Source: an uncultured Chlorobiota bacterium (GTDB taxonomy: Bacteria > Bacteroidota > Ignavibacteria > UBA10030 > UBA6906). Taken from it: a stretch of DNA of 64,000 nt. The stretch is taken from positions 1 to 64,000 of the forward strand of contig CAADGV010000026.1 of NCBI GenBank assembly GCA_900696645.1. The letters run 5' to 3'. The translations under genes and the position numbers were made by a program. Shown here piece after piece: positions 7,509 through 16,403 of the stretch. Positions within the stretch are counted from its first letter, which is position 1. Each line of letters opens with the position of its first letter. The notes beneath the pieces were generated by a model, which was not told the origin of the DNA, made no database searches, and was given only the letters and a program-made list of their open reading frames with translations.

Positions 7509-8909
7509 CTAATCCTCAAAAATCTTCCCCGGATTCAAAATATTATTCGGATCAAACGTTCGTTTGACCGCCTTCATCAAATTCAATTCAGCATCCGAGA
7601 GGGCAATAGGGAGGTATGATTTCTGCGAATAGCCGATGCCGTGTTCGCCGGAGATTGTTCCTCCTAACGAAACAGTCAGATGGAAGATTTCACGAATTGC
7701 CGTGTCGAGGTGCTGCTCCCATGCCGCATCATCCATCTTGTCCTTCAAGATGTTGACGTGAACGTTGCCATCGCCGGCATGCCCGTAACAGATGGATGTG
7801 ATGCCGAACTTTCCGCAAATCTCCTTCACGCCTCTGATGAGTTGAGGAAGCGCTGCTCGCGGGACTACCGTATCTTCTTCTTTATACGTAGAGATTTTCT
7901 TGACTGCTTCACCCATACTTCTGCGCAGCGCCCACACATCCTCGATCTTCTGACGATCCTCAGCAAGAAGAACGTCGAGCGCATGATGCTGCTCGACTAC
8001 TGCAGCGATAACCTCGATATCCTTCACAAGTGTTTCCTCGTAGTTGCCGTCAACCTCAACCAGCAGTTGTGCCTCGGCGTTTCCGTTCGGGAATGTTTTG
8101 CCCAACTGCATCTCGGCGGCTCTCACTGCTGCTCGTTCCATGAATTCGAGAGCGGAGGGAGTGATACCGCGTTGAAAAATACTTGCCACAGCGGCGACGG
8201 CATCCTTCAATGAATTGAACGCGACGAGCAGAACCTTCTTTGCTCGCGGAAGAGGAATAAGTCTGAAAATGATCTTCGTGATGATGGCAAGAGTCCCTTC
8301 GCTTCCGACAATGAGTTGGGTAAGATTGTAGCCGGAGACGTTTTTGAGGACACGCCCGCCTGCGTTTATTATCTCGCCGGTCGGAAGGACGGCTTCGACA
8401 CCGAGGACGTAATCCTTTGTTACGCCGTATTTTACAGCCCTCGGCCCCCCTGCGCATTCCGCAAGATTGCCGCCGAGGTGTGAGCTGCCGCGTGATGAAG
8501 GGTCGGGCGGATAGTACAGTCCGCGCTTCTCGCATTCTTCCTGAAAAACTTGCGTGAACACTCCCGGCTCGACCACCGCTTGAAAATTCTTCTCATCAAT
8601 CTCGATGATGCGCTTGAACTTTTCCATTGAGAGAATAATTCCGCCGTGCACGGGCAGCGCTCCGCCGGAAAGTCCGGTGCCGCCGCCGCGGGGCGTTACC
8701 GGAATTGTGTGTGAGTTGGCGAGCCTCATGATTTCTGAAACCTGCTGTGTGGTAGAAGGCCTCAGAATCAATTCCGGAAAGAAAAGCAAATCTTCCGTCT
8801 CATCCTGTCCGTAGATGGTTTTCGAGTCGTTGTCGGAAAGACAATTCTCCCGGCCTACGATTCCCGCGAAGGCCGCGACAAGCTTGTCCGTCAGTTTGTT
8901 GTAGGACAT
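7509..8909 (-). CDS. glcD: FAD-linked oxidase, GlcD family (glycolate or D-lactate dehydrogenase subunit)
   Basis: A 466-residue flavoprotein of the PCMH/GlcD type. The FAD-binding part has PVTPRGGGTGLSGGALP (near residue 80) and DPSSRGSSHLGGNLAECAGG (near 145), plus LKNVSGYNLTQLIVGSEGTL. The C-terminal FAD-oxidase domain carries CYGHAGDGNVHVN and TISGEHGIG, typical of enzymes oxidising 2-hydroxy acids. Length matches GlcD. The usual partners GlcE and GlcF are not adjacent, so the substrate (glycolate, D-lactate or another 2-hydroxy acid) cannot be fixed from sequence. The ribosome site is weak. Confidence 0.85.
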   Translation of the reverse strand: MSYNKLTDKLVAAFAGIVGRENCLSDNDSKTIYGQDETEDLLFFPELILRPSTTQQVSEIMRLANSHTIPVTPRGGGTGLSGGALPVHGGIILSMEKFKRIIEIDEKNFQAVVEPGVFTQVFQEECEKRGLYYPPDPSSRGSSHLGGNLAECAGGPRAVKYGVTKDYVLGVEAVLPTGEIINAGGRVLKNVSGYNLTQLIVGSEGTLAIITKIIFRLIPLPRAKKVLLVAFNSLKDAVAAVASIFQRGITPSALEFMERAAVRAAEMQLGKTFPNGNAEAQLLVEVDGNYEETLVKDIEVIAAVVEQHHALDVLLAEDRQKIEDVWALRRSMGEAVKKISTYKEEDTVVPRAALPQLIRGVKEICGKFGITSICYGHAGDGNVHVNILKDKMDDAAWEQHLDTAIREIFHLTVSLGGTISGEHGIGYSQKSYLPIALSDAELNLMKAVKRTFDPNNILNPGKIFED

Positions 8910-9012
8910 TTCAGATCAACGTGATGTCGAGTTGTGGTCAATATACGGAGATTTGCTTCGAAGGGAAATGATAACGCAGTGGCAAAGGAATGTTGAAGCG
9001 GAATCGAAATGC

Positions 9013-9750
9013 CTATTCGCCCGCATTTGGAGATTGCGCTTTCATAACTTGCGTGACTTCCGGCAGTTTCACGGAGGGCGGGTCGTAGCCGACAACCGAA
9101 CCGGCGCGAATGCGGGCGAGAAAAGGTGAAACAGTCGTATCCGGCAATGTTCTCACATTATCCTCGATGCGTATCATCCCGATTCCCGTTCCGGCTCCGA
9201 TTGTACAGTTCGATCCAATCTCCACAAGTCCGTAGCGGAACTTTCCGCAGCCTTCGTACGCGTGACAGGTGATGCGCGTGAACGCGCCGAGCAGCGTGTT
9301 GTCCCCGATGAAAATCAATTCAGGGCGAAAATGATCCAGCCACGCCATCTGCATGATCTCTACATTCCTGCCAATCGTACAGCCCATCCATCGATACCAT
9401 TTGTTCTTGAACGGCGTTCCTTTCATCAGAAATGAAAGTCCGACCTGAAACAAGACAAGCATCTTTCTCCAACCGGGCAGATTCAACTGTCGCCAGTTGA
9501 TCGCATTCGATTCTTCCGGCGCACCGAGTCCCGATATTGTGTAATGACGGGCAGGTTGAGCGAGAAACTTCTCCAATGCTGCTTTGCCTTCGACGGTACG
9601 AGGGTCGAGCGAAGCAACATCGACTCCGATGCCGTTTGCAGTTTTGCTGATGCGGACTGAACGTCCTTTCTTTTTCGCAAGCTTGATTGCGCGGAGTACT
9701 ATATCGGTTGTCACTTCGCGCATCACGTGTTCCGGGGTTCGTGTCTGCAT
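9013..9750 (-). CDS. Acyltransferase with left-handed beta-helix (hexapeptide) domain
   Basis: A 245-residue protein. Roughly residues 125-225 show hexapeptide-repeat character (MGCTIGRNVEI, IFIGDNTLLGAFTRI, VEIGSNCTIGAGTGIGMI, VRTLPDTTVSP, IRAGSVVGY), the fold of CoA- or ACP-dependent O/N-acetyltransferases. The N-terminal half is basic and variable, and a hydrophobic stretch (MLVLFQVGLSFLM) near residue 100 may touch the membrane. A histidine in TCHAYEG is a candidate catalytic base. The acceptor is unknown. Nothing in the flanking genes (glcD, M28 peptidase) points to a polysaccharide locus. Confidence 0.75.
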   Translation of the reverse strand: MQTRTPEHVMREVTTDIVLRAIKLAKKKGRSVRISKTANGIGVDVASLDPRTVEGKAALEKFLAQPARHYTISGLGAPEESNAINWRQLNLPGWRKMLVLFQVGLSFLMKGTPFKNKWYRWMGCTIGRNVEIMQMAWLDHFRPELIFIGDNTLLGAFTRITCHAYEGCGKFRYGLVEIGSNCTIGAGTGIGMIRIEDNVRTLPDTTVSPFLARIRAGSVVGYDPPSVKLPEVTQVMKAQSPNAGE

Positions 9751-9964
9751 GGCTGGGTAATGCGGGATTCGTCGATTCGATTTGTGAGAAAGGCAAAACA
9801 GTTGCCTGCGTTACTGTACACAGAAATGCAGGGAGAAGCAAGTGTTTACAGGATTGCTTGAACCGAGGAACTATTCACTTGCAGGTCCGGAACCTGCCTC
9901 CACACCCGGTTCGATATTCACTGAGTCTTTGGCGCATGCCGGCCTCGAGAGCAATGTTCTTCAA
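9751..9964. other. Intergenic spacer without visible gene
   Basis: About 210 bp between the acyltransferase start and the M28 peptidase terminator. It contains only a weak hairpin (GCAGGT/ACCTGC, 9881-9897). No coding frame with a ribosome site and no tRNA cloverleaf is visible. Confidence 0.5.
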
Positions 9965-9988
9965 CAAAAAAGCCGGAGATTGTCCGGC
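9965..9988 (-). terminator. Intrinsic terminator of the M28 peptidase gene
   Basis: GCCGGA (9972-9977) and TCCGGC (9983-9988) form a stem. Read on the minus strand it is followed by six T residues (9971-9966). It lies 25 nt beyond the stop of the peptidase gene. Confidence 0.85.
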
Positions 9989-10012
9989 CTCTTGAGGGAA
10001 ATTGGGAATATC

Positions 10013-11590
10013 CTATTTTCTCGGCATGAGCTCATCGCGCATTGCGGCATGATAGGCGAAAATTGCCATCAGCACCGCACTCTGTTGAAGGTCTTTTTCG
10101 ATGACACGATCGTACAGATCCATCGTCGAATGCCACGTCATAGTACCGTATTCGATTTCATCCTGAATGAATTGAAATGCCGGCAATCCGATTTGATCGA
10201 ACGACACATGATCAGTTGAACCGGTATTTCTGAGCGTGAGAGTTTGCGCTGCGGGATCACCGGCAGCCGAAAGCCATGCACGGAAGATCGGCTGAACGGC
10301 AGGGTTGCTTTGCATGTAGATGCCGCGAAATCTTCCGCCTCCATTATCGTCGTTGAAGTATACGGAAAACTTCTCGCCGGCAGGCTTCAGAATAACAGGC
10401 GATGCAGTATCCTGGCGTTCGCCAAAGTGTTTTTTGACGTAGCTTGATGAGCCCAATAATCCCTGTTCCTCACCGGCCCAAAGTCCGATGCGGATTGTTC
10501 TTCGGGGTTTCAGGTCGAGGGCGCGCAGAATTCTCATTGCTTCAAGGGCAACAACACTTCCCGTTGCGTTGTCGGTTGCGCCGGTGCCGCCGTGCCACGA
10601 ATCAAAGTGGCCGCCAACCATCACCACTTCGTCGGGGAATTCGGTGCCGCGTATTTCGCCGATGATGTTATACACGGAATCGGCTTTATGGAAATTCACT
10701 TCAAGATTCATTTCCAGTCTTACGCGTTCACCGTTATTGAGAACGCGAACAAGCCTGTTGTAATGCTCTGCAGCTACAGCTACCTGAGGCAGCATGGAGG
10801 GCGCCTTCGTGTCCCACACTCTTGGCCGCCGTGCGAATGGTGTATCGGGATGAATTGTCACGCTTGCTTGCTGAACGAAAATCGTTCCACCGTCGCCCCG
10901 GCTTGGAGTGAGAATTGCGTGAGCGCCTTCTTCTTCGAGGAGTTTCATCTTCTTGTATTCAAGAACAGCATTCTGCCGGGCCTCGGGAGTCAACGGGCCT
11001 CGACGAAACCTGCGAAACGTGGAAATATCCGAGTTTGCCATTTCAAGCAATGTAGAGTCAGCCTTTCGGGAGGCACGGGGTTCAAATAGCGGCTCCATCT
11101 TCCGCTCATTGCCTATCAAAATGAACTTGCCCTTCAGCTTGCCGCGGTAGGTTTCAATTGCGCTGTCGGTTTTTGCGTCGAAGAGAATTGCCTCACCCTG
11201 CACGGTTCCTTTTGTTGCGGGTGACCACGCTTTGGGATATGAGAGGAGGGGGAAGATGTCGGGCTGCGTTGCGTGGGCAGTGTAGTGGCGTAGCGTCCAG
11301 CCTCTGCCAAACGGACCCAAGCCGTCAAGATGGACGTTCGTCATTCCCCACTCTTTCATTTTCTGCGTCGCCCAGTTGGCGGCCTTTGTGTACTGGGGCG
11401 AGCCCGTCAGCCGAGGGCCGCACACATCGGTGAGATAGTGCAGAAGATTCATCGCCTGCGAGTTCTCGGTTCCCTCATTCCAGATTTTCCTGATTGCAGT
11501 CGTGTCAACCGGCTCTTTTGGTTTTGTTTGACTGAACGAAATGCCGGTTACAAGGATCACCAGCAGACCAGCAAGAAACTTCTGCTTCAT
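10013..11590 (-). CDS. Secreted M28-family zinc aminopeptidase/carboxypeptidase
   Basis: A 525-residue exported metallopeptidase. Residues 1-20 are a signal peptide ending near SFSQ. An insert between the lid and catalytic core (about 125-250) fits a PA domain, as in carboxypeptidase Q-like enzymes. The di-zinc site is visible: GGHFDSWH (His328, Asp330), ATDNATG (Asp340), WAGEEQG (Glu374/375), and His residues in STDHVSF and TMTWHST near the C-terminus. It likely releases single amino acids from peptides in the periplasm or outside the cell, feeding transporters such as the OPT protein encoded downstream on the same strand. A terminator follows directly. Confidence 0.88.
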   Translation of the reverse strand: MKQKFLAGLLVILVTGISFSQTKPKEPVDTTAIRKIWNEGTENSQAMNLLHYLTDVCGPRLTGSPQYTKAANWATQKMKEWGMTNVHLDGLGPFGRGWTLRHYTAHATQPDIFPLLSYPKAWSPATKGTVQGEAILFDAKTDSAIETYRGKLKGKFILIGNERKMEPLFEPRASRKADSTLLEMANSDISTFRRFRRGPLTPEARQNAVLEYKKMKLLEEEGAHAILTPSRGDGGTIFVQQASVTIHPDTPFARRPRVWDTKAPSMLPQVAVAAEHYNRLVRVLNNGERVRLEMNLEVNFHKADSVYNIIGEIRGTEFPDEVVMVGGHFDSWHGGTGATDNATGSVVALEAMRILRALDLKPRRTIRIGLWAGEEQGLLGSSSYVKKHFGERQDTASPVILKPAGEKFSVYFNDDNGGGRFRGIYMQSNPAVQPIFRAWLSAAGDPAAQTLTLRNTGSTDHVSFDQIGLPAFQFIQDEIEYGTMTWHSTMDLYDRVIEKDLQQSAVLMAIFAYHAAMRDELMPRK

Positions 11591-11630
11591 GAATACTCCT
11601 GAATTGTTGTATGGTTAAGAACAGTTACGT

Positions 11631-12062
11631 TCATCCGAAATGGAAAACTTCTCTCAGCAACTTCAGCGTTTTGTCGCTTACATCACGTGTTGACAACTCA
11701 TCCGCAGAAATCCATCTTGCCTCCTGCGCGTCATCATTCGGAACCGGCTCGCCGCTGATGTATTCGGCTGCAAGATCGACGATGACGTAGTGAAAGCGAA
11801 TTTCTCCTGCTGCATTTCTCTCGATCACATCGAACGTGAAAACCGGGTTGCCTGCACGAATAACAACTCCCGTTTCCTCCAGAATCTCCCTTTCGGCAGC
11901 TTGTTGCAGCGTTTCGCCGAGTTCAAGCCTGCCGCCGGGAATGGCCCATAGGCCTTCGGAGGGGGGGGTGCCGCGCTTGACAAGCAACACTTTGTCTTCA
12001 TTAAAGACTACAGCACCGACTCCGACGCCGGGCGACAAGGGGAGAGAGGTTTGAGACATCAT
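11631..12062 (-). CDS. NUDIX hydrolase
   Basis: A 143-residue protein with a complete Nudix box starting near residue 43: GGRLELGETLQQAAEREI then LEETGV, containing the REXXEE metal-binding core. It hydrolyses a nucleoside diphosphate linked to another moiety. The general form (VGVGAVVFNEDKVLLVKRG at the front, a family like MutT or ADP-ribose pyrophosphatase) does not fix the substrate. There are two possible ATGs at 12062 and 12059, neither with a strong ribosome site. It stands alone between the OPT transporter and the M28 peptidase. Confidence 0.88.
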   Translation of the reverse strand: MMSQTSLPLSPGVGVGAVVFNEDKVLLVKRGTPPSEGLWAIPGGRLELGETLQQAAEREILEETGVVIRAGNPVFTFDVIERNAAGEIRFHYVIVDLAAEYISGEPVPNDDAQEARWISADELSTRDVSDKTLKLLREVFHFG

Positions 12063-12074
12063 TAAACAGGCAAG

Positions 12075-12106
12075 AGTGGAGAGACGCCGGTCAGCGTCTC
12101 TCCACT
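12075..12106. terminator. Terminator-like 13-bp hairpin
   Basis: AGTGGAGAGACGC (12075-12087) pairs perfectly with GCGTCTCTCCACT (12094-12106) around CGGTCA. It lies just beyond the OPT transporter stop. There is no T tract on either side, so it may be a rho-independent terminator of weak type, an mRNA-stabilising stem or a REP-like unit. Confidence 0.5.
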
Positions 12107-12116
12107 ACGTTAATAA

Positions 12117-14093
12117 TTATTCTGCCTTTGCCCGCATAGCATCGACAATCATGTACGCACAGATGCCCGCGAACATCACCAGAGCAACCAACTCAGCAGC
12201 ATGCGATTCCATCCACTCCAGGTTCACCCAATTGAAGCCTTGGAATCTCAGAAAAGCGCTGACAACTCCCATCAAGGCCCCGCCTGCGATGAAACCCGAT
12301 GCAATGAGCGTTCCGCGCTCGCGGCGTGCGTTGTTCAGTTTTTCATCTTTACTGCGCGTTGAAACAAAGTGGGCAATTAAGCCGCCCACAAGCAGCGGCG
12401 TGTTAAGCTCGAGAGGAATGTACATTCCCAGCGCGAATGCCAGCGCCGGGATGCCGATCATCGTTAATACCAATGCCAGTAGCGCGCCAACGACGTACAA
12501 CATCCAGGGGGCGGGTTGGTTAGCCATCAGCGGCTGAATGACGGCAGCCATCGCATTTGCTTGAGGAGCAACAAGGGCTCCCTGACCGGTGAATCCGTAT
12601 GTCTCGTTCAGGATAAGGATGACATAGCCGACTGTTGCGGCCGAGACAAGCACGCCGAGAAACTTCCAGCTTTCCTGCTTGTACGGCGACGATCCAAGCC
12701 AGTATCCGATCTTCAAATCGGTAATGAATGCACCGGCTACCGAAAGCGCAGTACATACAACACCGCCGATCAGCAGAGCCGCAATCATACCGGATGTGCC
12801 GCTCAATCCGGCAGAGACCAGTATGACGGATGAGAGAATGAGCGTCATCAGCGTCATGCCCGAGACAGGGTTCGTTCCGACAATGGCAATTGCGGTTGCC
12901 GCAACGGTTGTGAAGAGGAATGCAATGATCAGTACAATCAACAGTCCGATCAGAGCGTAGGTAAAGTTGTTCACAACTCCAAAATAGAAGAAGATGAACA
13001 CTGCCAATGCTGTGACAAGTATTCCGATGGCAATCGTCTTCATCGTGATATCACGGTGGGTCCGGAGTTTGTCCTCAACGAGTTTCTTCGCGCCTGTCAA
13101 TTCCTTGGCAGCAAGCGAGAACGCTGCGGCTACTACTTTCGAAGAACGGATGATCCCGATGATGCCAGCCATTGCGATGCCACCGATGCCGATGTGCCGG
13201 ACGTAGGTGCTGAATATCTGTTCGGGGGTCATGTCTTTGATCAGCAGTGTCACGTTAGCGCCGATTGTTTCTGTCAGGCCTGAGCCGAAATACGAAACCA
13301 ACGGAATCAGCAGGTACCACGAAACGAACGAACCGGCGCAAATGATGGCTGCGTACTTCAACCCGACGATGTAGCCGAGTCCCATCACTGCCGCCCCGAT
13401 ATTCATGCGGAAGACAAGCTTTGCCGAGCCGGCAAGTTCCTGCCCCACCGAAAGGACTCGCGACGTGAACACCTCGCTCCACCATCCGAATGTTGCAATG
13501 ACAAAATCATAGATGCCCCCGATGATGCCGCTAACCACGAGAACGAGCGCTTGGCTTCCTCCTTTCTCTCCGGCGACAAGAATTTCAGTTGTTGCTGTCG
13601 CTTCGGGGAAGGGGTACTTGCCGTGCATTTCGGCGACAAAGTACTTTCTGAAAGGGATGAGGAAGAGGATGCCGAGTACACCTCCAAACAACGACGCAAG
13701 AAAGATTTTGTAGAATTCAGCATTCAGGTTCAGAATATAGAGCGCGGGGATGGTGAAGATTGCCCCTGCAACAACCGCTCCGGACGCTGACCCGATGGAT
13801 TGGATAATGACGTTCTCGCCGAGGGCGTTCTTTCTTCGTGTTGCCGCCGAAAGACCGACGGCGATGATAGCAATCGGGATGGCGGCTTCAAACACTTGTC
13901 CGATTTTAAGTCCGAGATATGCCGCCGCGGCTGAGAAGAGAATTGCCATCAGCAATCCCCAGAGGACGGACCAACCGGTTACTTCGGGCGGGTTGCCCGT
14001 CGGGTCCATTATTGGGCGATACTCTTCGCCGGGTTTCAGTTCCTTGTACGCGTTATCGGGCAACGCACTTGTGGTGGTAGAATGGTGTTCCAT
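12117..14093 (-). CDS. OPT-family oligopeptide transporter
   Basis: A 658-residue membrane protein with about 14-16 hydrophobic segments. It has family marks such as EYRPIMDP near the N-terminus, PFPEATATTEILVAGE near residue 160, NPVSGMTLMTL in the middle and GYWLGSSPYKQE near 490. The OPT family imports small peptides or metal-siderophore conjugates by proton symport. Length fits the bacterial OPT group. With the M28 peptidase and pepT on the same strand, peptide uptake is plausible but unproven. A hairpin is found on both sides of the gene. Confidence 0.88.
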   Translation of the reverse strand: MEHHSTTTSALPDNAYKELKPGEEYRPIMDPTGNPPEVTGWSVLWGLLMAILFSAAAAYLGLKIGQVFEAAIPIAIIAVGLSAATRRKNALGENVIIQSIGSASGAVVAGAIFTIPALYILNLNAEFYKIFLASLFGGVLGILFLIPFRKYFVAEMHGKYPFPEATATTEILVAGEKGGSQALVLVVSGIIGGIYDFVIATFGWWSEVFTSRVLSVGQELAGSAKLVFRMNIGAAVMGLGYIVGLKYAAIICAGSFVSWYLLIPLVSYFGSGLTETIGANVTLLIKDMTPEQIFSTYVRHIGIGGIAMAGIIGIIRSSKVVAAAFSLAAKELTGAKKLVEDKLRTHRDITMKTIAIGILVTALAVFIFFYFGVVNNFTYALIGLLIVLIIAFLFTTVAATAIAIVGTNPVSGMTLMTLILSSVILVSAGLSGTSGMIAALLIGGVVCTALSVAGAFITDLKIGYWLGSSPYKQESWKFLGVLVSAATVGYVILILNETYGFTGQGALVAPQANAMAAVIQPLMANQPAPWMLYVVGALLALVLTMIGIPALAFALGMYIPLELNTPLLVGGLIAHFVSTRSKDEKLNNARRERGTLIASGFIAGGALMGVVSAFLRFQGFNWVNLEWMESHAAELVALVMFAGICAYMIVDAMRAKAE

Positions 14094-14213
14094 ACATGTT
14101 CCTGTGTATGTTGCTTGATGTGCTTGAGTATTGAGAGATCAGATGCCGGAGTGCAGCAAGAAGGCTGAATCAAAGTAAGGAATCTTTTCGGCAAGGTAAA
14201 GAGATTTGTTCCA

Positions 14214-14240
14214 CGGAGGCGTGAACTGATTCCGCCTCCG
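14214..14240. terminator. Terminator-like hairpin between OPT and outer-membrane genes
   Basis: CGGAGGCG (14214-14221) pairs with CGCCTCCG (14233-14240) around an 11-nt loop. It sits 12 nt beyond the stop of the minus-strand gene at 14253. There is no clear T run, so its strength is doubtful. Confidence 0.45.
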
Positions 14241-14252
14241 ATTGCCAATCAG

Positions 14253-15101
14253 CTATATAGCGTAGTGCAGCCCAATCGAAAGAGTAATACTCCGGGTCAA
14301 CCCATCGACGTTGACGGGGCGGCTGCGCAGAGGTACTGCTCCAAGGAATCGCAGACTGTAGCTTTTCGATAATTTCATGGCTGCGTTGCCGAGGACATTG
14401 ACCTGAAACTGATCGCTGCCCGGAATGGAAACGAACGAGCTGGTAATCTGTGCCGAAGGGCTCACAATACTTGCCTCCTGAAGACGCTTAATGGCCAACA
14501 CCTCCAACCCGAACGTGAATTCGTCCGTCCGGGTTTTGTATCCAACCCGCGCGAGCAAATCGTCGCCCCGTTTCAACTGTATGGCTGCATTGCTGCTTCT
14601 TCCTGGTGAGAGTTGATATCCTAAAGCAAACAACCAAGGCTCCGTGTGGAACGAAATACCGAGCAACAAATCGTTGGTTCCCAATCCCGGTTGATAGGCC
14701 TGCGGCAGGTTGCCGAGATTTACGCTTCCCGTGGCAAATTTGCCACCGGCCTGAACACTGAGTTGATTCTCTGTGTTCTTCCAAACAACCTGATTGAGGA
14801 GAATGGTCAGATCGCCGATGCCGCTTGCTTTTCCCAACGGGCCGCTTGCGCTCGACCAGGGCAAGACGATGGAAAGTCGCGAGTCTTCAAGAACCCTGAT
14901 ACTTCCTTCAACGTGAAACGAATGGAACGTCAGATCATCCGATTTGCCGCTTTTGCCGAACGCATAACCCGCGCTGAAACTGTGACCGAGCTGCTCATGC
15001 TGTGAACCGATGGAGCACACACCGGCGTCCGAGCATTGGGAGTAGAGGGCGTGCGTGAACACAAAGAGGATGCACACGATTGGGATGAGAAGTCGTTTCA
15101 T
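14253..15101 (-). CDS. Predicted outer-membrane beta-barrel protein
   Basis: A 282-residue protein with a signal peptide ending near residue 22 (HALYSQ). The mature part alternates polar and hydrophobic residues in many strands (FHVEGSIRVLEDSRLSIVLP, LSVQAGGKFATGSVNL) and ends in an aromatic/hydrophobic strand (SIGLHYAI), as expected of a barrel inserted in the outer membrane. It resembles the MetA-pathway/'transporter' porin-like family in general form only. Two Cys in CSDAGVCSIGSQHEQLGHS are close to the mature N-terminus. Function is unknown. Confidence 0.7.
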   Translation of the reverse strand: MKRLLIPIVCILFVFTHALYSQCSDAGVCSIGSQHEQLGHSFSAGYAFGKSGKSDDLTFHSFHVEGSIRVLEDSRLSIVLPWSSASGPLGKASGIGDLTILLNQVVWKNTENQLSVQAGGKFATGSVNLGNLPQAYQPGLGTNDLLLGISFHTEPWLFALGYQLSPGRSSNAAIQLKRGDDLLARVGYKTRTDEFTFGLEVLAIKRLQEASIVSPSAQITSSFVSIPGSDQFQVNVLGNAAMKLSKSYSLRFLGAVPLRSRPVNVDGLTRSITLSIGLHYAI

Positions 15102-15250
15102 GTTGTTCTCCGTTCAACGTAGTTCGAGGTCATCATGTGCCTGGTGGCAAGAACAGCGTCATCATTCCAGTTTTGAAAACCACTTCGTTCACGTGCTTAT
15201 CATGGTCTGTGTGACGTGAGCAGATGCATGTGCATAAATGAGTTATCCCG

Positions 15251-15290
15251 GTCGTCACGGTTGCGTTGGTTCTTCAAGTACCGTGACGAC
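15251..15290. repeat. 40-bp palindromic repeat, copy A
   Basis: GTCGTCACGGT (15251-15261) and ACCGTGACGAC (15280-15290) form a perfect 11-bp inverted repeat around an 18-nt centre. Related units lie at 15728-15766 and 16265-16304. It sits 11 bp beyond the stop of the DUF2200 gene and may act as its terminator stem. Confidence 0.85.
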
Positions 15291-15301
15291 AATAGGGCGA
15301 T

Positions 15302-15658
15302 TTACGAGCCGCGCAGAATCTTCTCCATCTTCCAGCCTTTCGCCAGCTCATCCACCAACTTGTCCAAATACCTGACCTTCTGCGTCAGAGGATCCTCGAT
15401 TTCCTCCACACGATACCCGCAGATAACTCCGGTGATGAGGTGAGCGTTGGGGTTCAGCGAAGCTTGCCGGAAGAATGCTTCAAAGGTCACCTTTGCCTTT
15501 ATCAGTTCTTGCAGCTTTTTGCCATCGAAGCCTGTCAGCCACTCGATGACCTGATGCAATTCTTTCTTGGTTCTTCCCTTCTTCTCCACTTTGGCAACAT
15601 ACATTGGATAAACCGAGGCGAAGGTCATTTGCGCGATGCGCTGATTATGCGTGCCCAT
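15302..15658 (-). CDS. DUF2200 family protein
   Basis: A 118-residue cytosolic protein that matches the DUF2200 family from end to end ([30 protein letters not shown]-type block, [40 protein letters not shown]). The family is small, widespread and of unknown function. It is flanked on both sides by members of the palindromic repeat family, which suggests a stand-alone transcription unit. Confidence 0.85.
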   Translation of the reverse strand: MGTHNQRIAQMTFASVYPMYVAKVEKKGRTKKELHQVIEWLTGFDGKKLQELIKAKVTFEAFFRQASLNPNAHLITGVICGYRVEEIEDPLTQKVRYLDKLVDELAKGWKMEKILRGS

Positions 15659-15727
15659 TTTGTCCTGAAATTGTGGTTGCTCATTTTGAAAAAATTCTTT
15701 CCTGCACCATTGCTTTAACTGCCTCGG

Positions 15728-15766
15728 TTCTCACGGCTTCGTCGGGATTTCAAGTGCCGTGACGAC
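15728..15766. repeat. 40-bp palindromic repeat, copy B (degenerate)
   Basis: The right arm GCCGTGACGAC (15756-15766) pairs with a shorter left arm TCACGGC (15731-15737). The flank ATCTGCCGTCACGG (15779-15792) matches the corresponding flank of copy C, so the unit extends beyond the core. Confidence 0.65.
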
Positions 15767-15844
15767 AACAGAGGGGCATCTGCCGTCACGGTTTGCAAGA
15801 CTGTTCATACAATACGCTCCAGCGAAACGCTGCGAAGCATTCAG

Positions 15845-16225
15845 CTATAATAACTCTCTCTTGAAAAGACACAAGCCGAATGTTGCTGCGAGGAAGAGAT
15901 GGAGCCCGACGGGCATCCAACCCAAGGCGTTCATAACTCCCTCGAGCGTCGCAACGAGTACTATGGGAATGTCGATAATGTTATATATCAAGCTTGCGAG
16001 AAGCACGTTATGCCACGATTTGTCTGTCGCAGGAGTGTTGCGATTCAGCCAAAAGACGATCGCAAAGGAAGTCAAGGCGGCGCCGAGAATGCGTGCCATC
16101 ACTGTGCCGTCATCATCCAAAGAAACCCCGTAAGCGTCCATGAACTGTACGGGTATGAGCAGAAGACCAAGGCCAAAGCCGATGTACAGAATCGCCCAGA
16201 TGATGGAGAAGGTTGAGAGTTTCAT
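15845..16225 (-). CDS. Small four-helix membrane protein
   Basis: The start is put at the ATG at 16225 (MKLSTFSIIW, 126 residues), with AGG upstream; the longer frame would run into palindromic repeat copy C and is unlikely. Four hydrophobic segments are visible (about 5-25, 45-62, 72-93, 100-118) in a pattern like small DoxX/DUF4345-type proteins, with GVSLDDDGTVMARILGAALT between the first two. No catalytic residues are apparent. It stands between two repeat units, apparently monocistronic. Confidence 0.65.
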   Translation of the reverse strand: MKLSTFSIIWAILYIGFGLGLLLIPVQFMDAYGVSLDDDGTVMARILGAALTSFAIVFWLNRNTPATDKSWHNVLLASLIYNIIDIPIVLVATLEGVMNALGWMPVGLHLFLAATFGLCLFKRELL

Positions 16226-16264
16226 AGTGACCTGTGAGTTGTTGTGGATGGGTTGCTTCTTCCG

Positions 16265-16304
16265 GTCGTCACGGTTGCGTCGGTTCTCCAGGCACCGTAA
16301 CGAC
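16265..16304. repeat. 40-bp palindromic repeat, copy C
   Basis: GTCGTCACGGT (16265-16275) pairs with ACCGTAACGAC (16294-16304) with one mismatch. The arms, the GCGTYGGTTCT centre and the flank GATTTGCCGTCAC are shared with copies A and B. It lies upstream of the small membrane protein gene. Confidence 0.85.
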
Positions 16305-16403
16305 AACCCGGATCCGATTTGCCGTCACAGTGCGCAGAGGGCACATGCAACAGTGACGGCTCCATAAAACGACATCCAAGTATTGTCTTCATTGCAACTT
16401 GCC

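Noticed and set aside
9905-9925. T-loop-like GGTTCGATATTC suggesting a tRNA
   Set aside because: No matching acceptor, D or anticodon stems can be folded around it.
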